A stretch of 64,000 bases of DNA from Shewanella algicola (lineage in GTDB: Bacteria > Pseudomonadota > Gammaproteobacteria > Enterobacterales > Shewanellaceae). The DNA lies in assembly GCF_014648035.1 (NCBI RefSeq), contig NZ_BMQI01000016.1:26656-90655 (forward strand), written 5' to 3'. Positions 61,770 to 64,000 of the stretch are shown one piece after another; the stretch's first letter is position 1; every line of letters begins with the position of its first letter. A program made the translations under genes and the position numbers. Under the pieces are notes generated by a model, which had not been told where the DNA came from, ran no database searches, and saw nothing but the letters and a program-made list of their open reading frames with translations.

Positions 61770-62048
61770 ATACCCAAACAACCTGAAGATGTTCGATTTC
61801 AGCAAGAGTTTACACACGTTTAGGCAAGGCATTGATTGCGGGTAATGGTTGTTCCCTTTCCAAAATCAATAATGCAGCATAAACGCGTGTAAAACTTGCC
61901 CCTTGGGAGTTTCACAGTGTTTCCTTGATTATTAAATCAAGAGCGTTGTTGCGTTAATTTATAAGGTACCTACATTACCGCATTAACGCGCCTAGTATTG
62001 AAAACACGGTTAAGTTCTGAAACACGTATCTTCAAGTAGTTTAGGTAT
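61770..62048. mobile_element. MITE-like inverted-repeat element
   Basis: A 279-bp non-coding element with 22-bp imperfect terminal inverted repeats (61770-61791 and 62027-62048, 18 of 22 matched), both outer ends ATACC. Inside are a second imperfect inverted repeat (61803-61837 with 61864-61898, containing TTTACAC and GTGTAAA) and GCGTTAAT/ATTAACGC arms. No transposase is encoded. No clear target duplication was found. From memory, similar non-coding elements are scattered in Shewanella and relatives. It fills almost all of the gdhB-pyrD gap. Confidence 0.7.
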
Positions 62049-62059
62049 ATAATGTAAAC

Positions 62060-62089
62060 AAGCCCTGGCGATTGCCGGGGCTTTTTTTA
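62060..62089 (+). terminator. Terminator between gdhB and pyrD
   Basis: AGCCCTGGC and GCCGGGGCT arms (one T-G pair) around GATT, followed by seven T. It is the natural gdhB terminator but lies 295 bases from the gdhB stop with the inverted-repeat element in between. It sits only about 15 bases before pyrD, so it could act as an attenuator for transcripts starting at the TATAAT at 62048-62053. Confidence 0.8.
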
Positions 62090-62104
62090 GGTCTAGGAGA
62101 AACC

Positions 62105-63124
62105 ATGTTTTACACACTCGCACAAAAAGTCATGTTTCAGATGGACCCAGAGCTAGCGCATAACCTCGCGATTGGCAGTTTGAAAATGACCGGAAATACA
62201 CCGTTAAATTGTTTTTATCGCCAACACGTTAAATCAGCACCTGTAACGTGCATGGGGCTAACATTTCCTAACCCTGTAGGGCTTGCTGCAGGTATGGACA
62301 AAGATGGCGAGTCGATGGATGCGTTTCACGCGATGGGATTTGGCCATATTGAAGTCGGTACTGTAACGCCTCGTCCACAGCCTGGTAATGACCAACCTCG
62401 TTTGTTTAGACTAAAGCCAGCGAAAGGCATTATCAATCGCATGGGCTTTAATAATAAAGGCGTTGATAATTTAGTGCGCAATCTGATGGCTAAAAAATCA
62501 GATATTATGGTGGGTGTTAATATTGGCAAAAATAAAGACACACCAGTAGAGCAGGGCAAAGAAGACTACCTTATTTGCATGGAAAAAGTGTATCAATACG
62601 CCAGCTATATCGCAGTGAATATTTCATCACCTAATACGCCCGGTTTACGTGCAATGCAATACGGTGAATTATTAGATGATTTACTGAGTTCAATTAAACA
62701 CAAACAACAAGAACTCGCCGACAAATACGGCAAATATGTCCCTGTAGCGTTAAAAATTGCCCCTGATTTAACTGGTGATGAAATCCAAGCCATTGCTGAC
62801 TCGTTAATTAATAATCAAATTGATGGCGTTATCGCAACCAATACCACATTAAATCGTGATGCTGTAACAGGATTGTTGCATGCAGAGGAAACCGGCGGCT
62901 TAAGTGGTAAACCTTTGACTGATTTATCGACTCAAGTGATCAAACAATTGTCGATCTGTTTACAAGGTAAGATCCCGATCATTGGTGTGGGTGGGATCAA
63001 TAGTGCCGAAGATGCACTGGCTAAATTTGATGCCGGCTCTACGATGGTACAAATTTATTCAGGTTTTATTTATCAGGGTCCAAAATTAATTGATCAGATC
63101 GTTAATGCCTATTGTGCAAAATAG
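62105..63124 (+). CDS. pyrD: Dihydroorotate dehydrogenase (quinone)
   Basis: A 339-residue class 2 DHODH that oxidises dihydroorotate to orotate, passing electrons to quinone. The N-terminal ~40 residues are the membrane-associating helices; FMN and substrate blocks [20 protein letters not shown] and the catalytic-serine segment [17 protein letters not shown] are intact, as is the C-terminal [16 protein letters not shown] 62105 has TAGGAGA upstream; the open frame upstream of it covers the terminator and is not used. It is followed by zapC, as in E. coli. Confidence 0.97.
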   Translation: MFYTLAQKVMFQMDPELAHNLAIGSLKMTGNTPLNCFYRQHVKSAPVTCMGLTFPNPVGLAAGMDKDGESMDAFHAMGFGHIEVGTVTPRPQPGNDQPRLFRLKPAKGIINRMGFNNKGVDNLVRNLMAKKSDIMVGVNIGKNKDTPVEQGKEDYLICMEKVYQYASYIAVNISSPNTPGLRAMQYGELLDDLLSSIKHKQQELADKYGKYVPVALKIAPDLTGDEIQAIADSLINNQIDGVIATNTTLNRDAVTGLLHAEETGGLSGKPLTDLSTQVIKQLSICLQGKIPIIGVGGINSAEDALAKFDAGSTMVQIYSGFIYQGPKLIDQIVNAYCAK

Positions 63125-63160
63125 CATCTAAATTGCTAAGTTATTGATCAAAAATCATGC

Positions 63161-63190
63161 CGCGATCGAACTTTTGATCGTTCGATCGCG
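63161..63190. repeat. Perfect inverted repeat between pyrD and zapC
   Basis: Arms CGCGATCGAAC (63161-63171) and GTTCGATCGCG (63180-63190) around an eight-base loop. It lacks a T-run, so it is not an ordinary intrinsic terminator. Each arm contains CGATCG, including a Dam site. Confidence 0.75.
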
Positions 63191-63295
63191 CTAACATCCT
63201 GATACTTATGTTATAATTTATAATTAAATTTTGATATTGCGTGAAAATTCATCTATTATGCTCTGGTGTTCATTTTAATTTAGGTGCAGACGGCC

Positions 63296-63829
63296 ATGTT
63301 ATTAATGCCAAATAAGGACTGGCATTGGGAATACAATGAGACTTGCAAGCAGTTGAGTATTTCATTGGGTTCCGAGATGGAGTTCTTAACCCCATACAAG
63401 TCAAAAATCCTCATTCCAGATGCATTAATCGCAACTGAATTCAGTATTGAACACGCAAAATTTTACATTAAAATGCTCGAAACTCTGCCTAAAGTACTGC
63501 ATGTCTCTGATGCGGGTATTGTACAAACAGCGTTAAATGCTACAGCCGCCCATTTTTTATTACAATCACAGATGCCTAAATCTTGGTTTTTTGATGAAAG
63601 TGATGAATGCGTATTTTGCGACATCGGCAAATTATTTCAGTTAAGGTGCGGTTATTCTAAAGTGTTAGCGCTTGTAATCGATAATGGTTTACAGGCTGCC
63701 ACCGTGATGATTTTATCTCAGCAATGCCAGTTATCAGACAGTAAATCATTATCTCAGTTTGATACCATTAAAGTGATGCATAATCGTTTACATCCATTAC
63801 GTAAAGCCCGGCAAGTTGTTGCAGCATAG
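63296..63829 (+). CDS. zapC: Cell division protein ZapC
   Basis: A 177-residue FtsZ-associated protein that promotes Z-ring bundling. It aligns with E. coli ZapC along its length: DWHWEYNE near the start, FLLQSQMPKSWFF in the middle and DTIKVMHNRLHPL at the end. Position directly after pyrD agrees. The start is uncertain: ATG 63296 has AGG eleven bases upstream, with ATG at 63305 and GTG at 63284 as alternatives. Confidence 0.9.
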   Translation: MLLMPNKDWHWEYNETCKQLSISLGSEMEFLTPYKSKILIPDALIATEFSIEHAKFYIKMLETLPKVLHVSDAGIVQTALNATAAHFLLQSQMPKSWFFDESDECVFCDIGKLFQLRCGYSKVLALVIDNGLQAATVMILSQQCQLSDSKSLSQFDTIKVMHNRLHPLRKARQVVAA

Positions 63830-63874
63830 TAGATAACTGACGACTACAATTGACTATTTTGACTTAACACCACC

Positions 63875-63908
63875 CTGAAATGCTGTACATTAAGTTCAGC
63901 ATTTTTGT
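63875..63908 (+). terminator. zapC terminator
   Basis: A stem of AAATGCTGTAC with GTTCAGCATTT (one mismatch) around ATTAA, followed by TTGTTT. It lies about 48 bases after the zapC stop. Confidence 0.75.
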
Positions 63909-63937
63909 TTTCTGTTGCATAACGACTAAGCTACATA

Positions 63938-64000
63938 ATACCAATTCCATTAATTATGTGACCAATCAGAGTCACTCAGATTGTTCAGTTTGAGGCGCAT
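63938..64000. repeat. Probable dispersed intergenic repeat, cut by the window edge
   Basis: Non-coding sequence that begins ATACCAATTCC and continues to the edge. I recall very similar sequence as an abundant intergenic repeat in Shewanella genomes. Twelve bases of it (63948-63959) recur at 19951-19962 in this window. This is recognition from memory, not measured copy number. Confidence 0.4.

Noticed and set aside
62072..62104. N-terminal extension of pyrD
   Set aside because: It would be translated from the terminator stem; ATG 62105 follows a strong ribosome binding site.

Overview
The window reads as core chromosome of a Shewanella-like marine gammaproteobacterium. The evidence is gene order and protein type: the rluE-nudJ-mnmA-hflD-purB-roxA run, the clpS/clpA-infA-bpt-aat block, the rsmF/letAB/yebG/msrC/proQ/prc block, pyrD-zapC, a monomeric NADP isocitrate dehydrogenase, and a 180-kDa-class NAD glutamate dehydrogenase. 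Base composition is moderately AT-rich and uniform. I saw no rRNA, tRNA, CRISPR array, prophage or intact insertion sequence.

Layout. 1-8.1 kb: a DUF1538 membrane-protein pair (the second cut by the window edge), a periplasmic TonB-C-terminal-domain protein, a small tail-anchored hypothetical, a CBS-domain protein, an LpxH-like phosphoesterase with a bifunctional OlsF-type acyltransferase, leucine dehydrogenase with a palindromic upstream site resembling a LiuR box, and a DUF4826 protein. 8.1-14.1 kb (minus strand): rluE, nudJ, mnmA, hflD, purB and roxA, for rRNA/tRNA modification, purine synthesis and ribosomal protein hydroxylation. 14.4-22.4 kb: icd, cspD and an N-degron degradation neighbourhood (clpS, clpA, infA, bpt, aat), then a glycine-zipper envelope protein. 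22.4-29.3 kb: a basic hypothetical, Nif3-like protein, KefB/C-type antiporter, metG and apbC. 29.3-35.3 kb: a plus-strand run udk-dcd-pabC-mltG-tmk-holB-pilZ-tatD with several stop/start overlaps.

35.6-49.4 kb: rsmF, an SpmA-SpmB fusion, a LetAB (YebS/YebT) lipid-transport operon whose LetA is encoded by two overlapping genes, SOS gene yebG with a clear LexA box, free-methionine sulfoxide reductase, proQ, prc, pepN and a DUF2835 gene. 49.7-56.6 kb: four consecutive genes for a DUF1302 outer-membrane-type protein, a DUF1329 periplasmic protein, a Ycf48-like seven-bladed propeller and an MMPL/RND transporter. This looks like one trans-envelope system of unknown substrate and is the best candidate here for undescribed biology. 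56.9-64 kb: gdhB, a 279-bp inverted-repeat (MITE-like) element, pyrD, a perfect hairpin, zapC, and the start of another probable dispersed repeat at the right edge.

Starts were chosen from visible ribosome binding sites, so several genes are given shorter than their longest open frame. Family names are from recognition of motifs and neighbourhoods; no database search was run.
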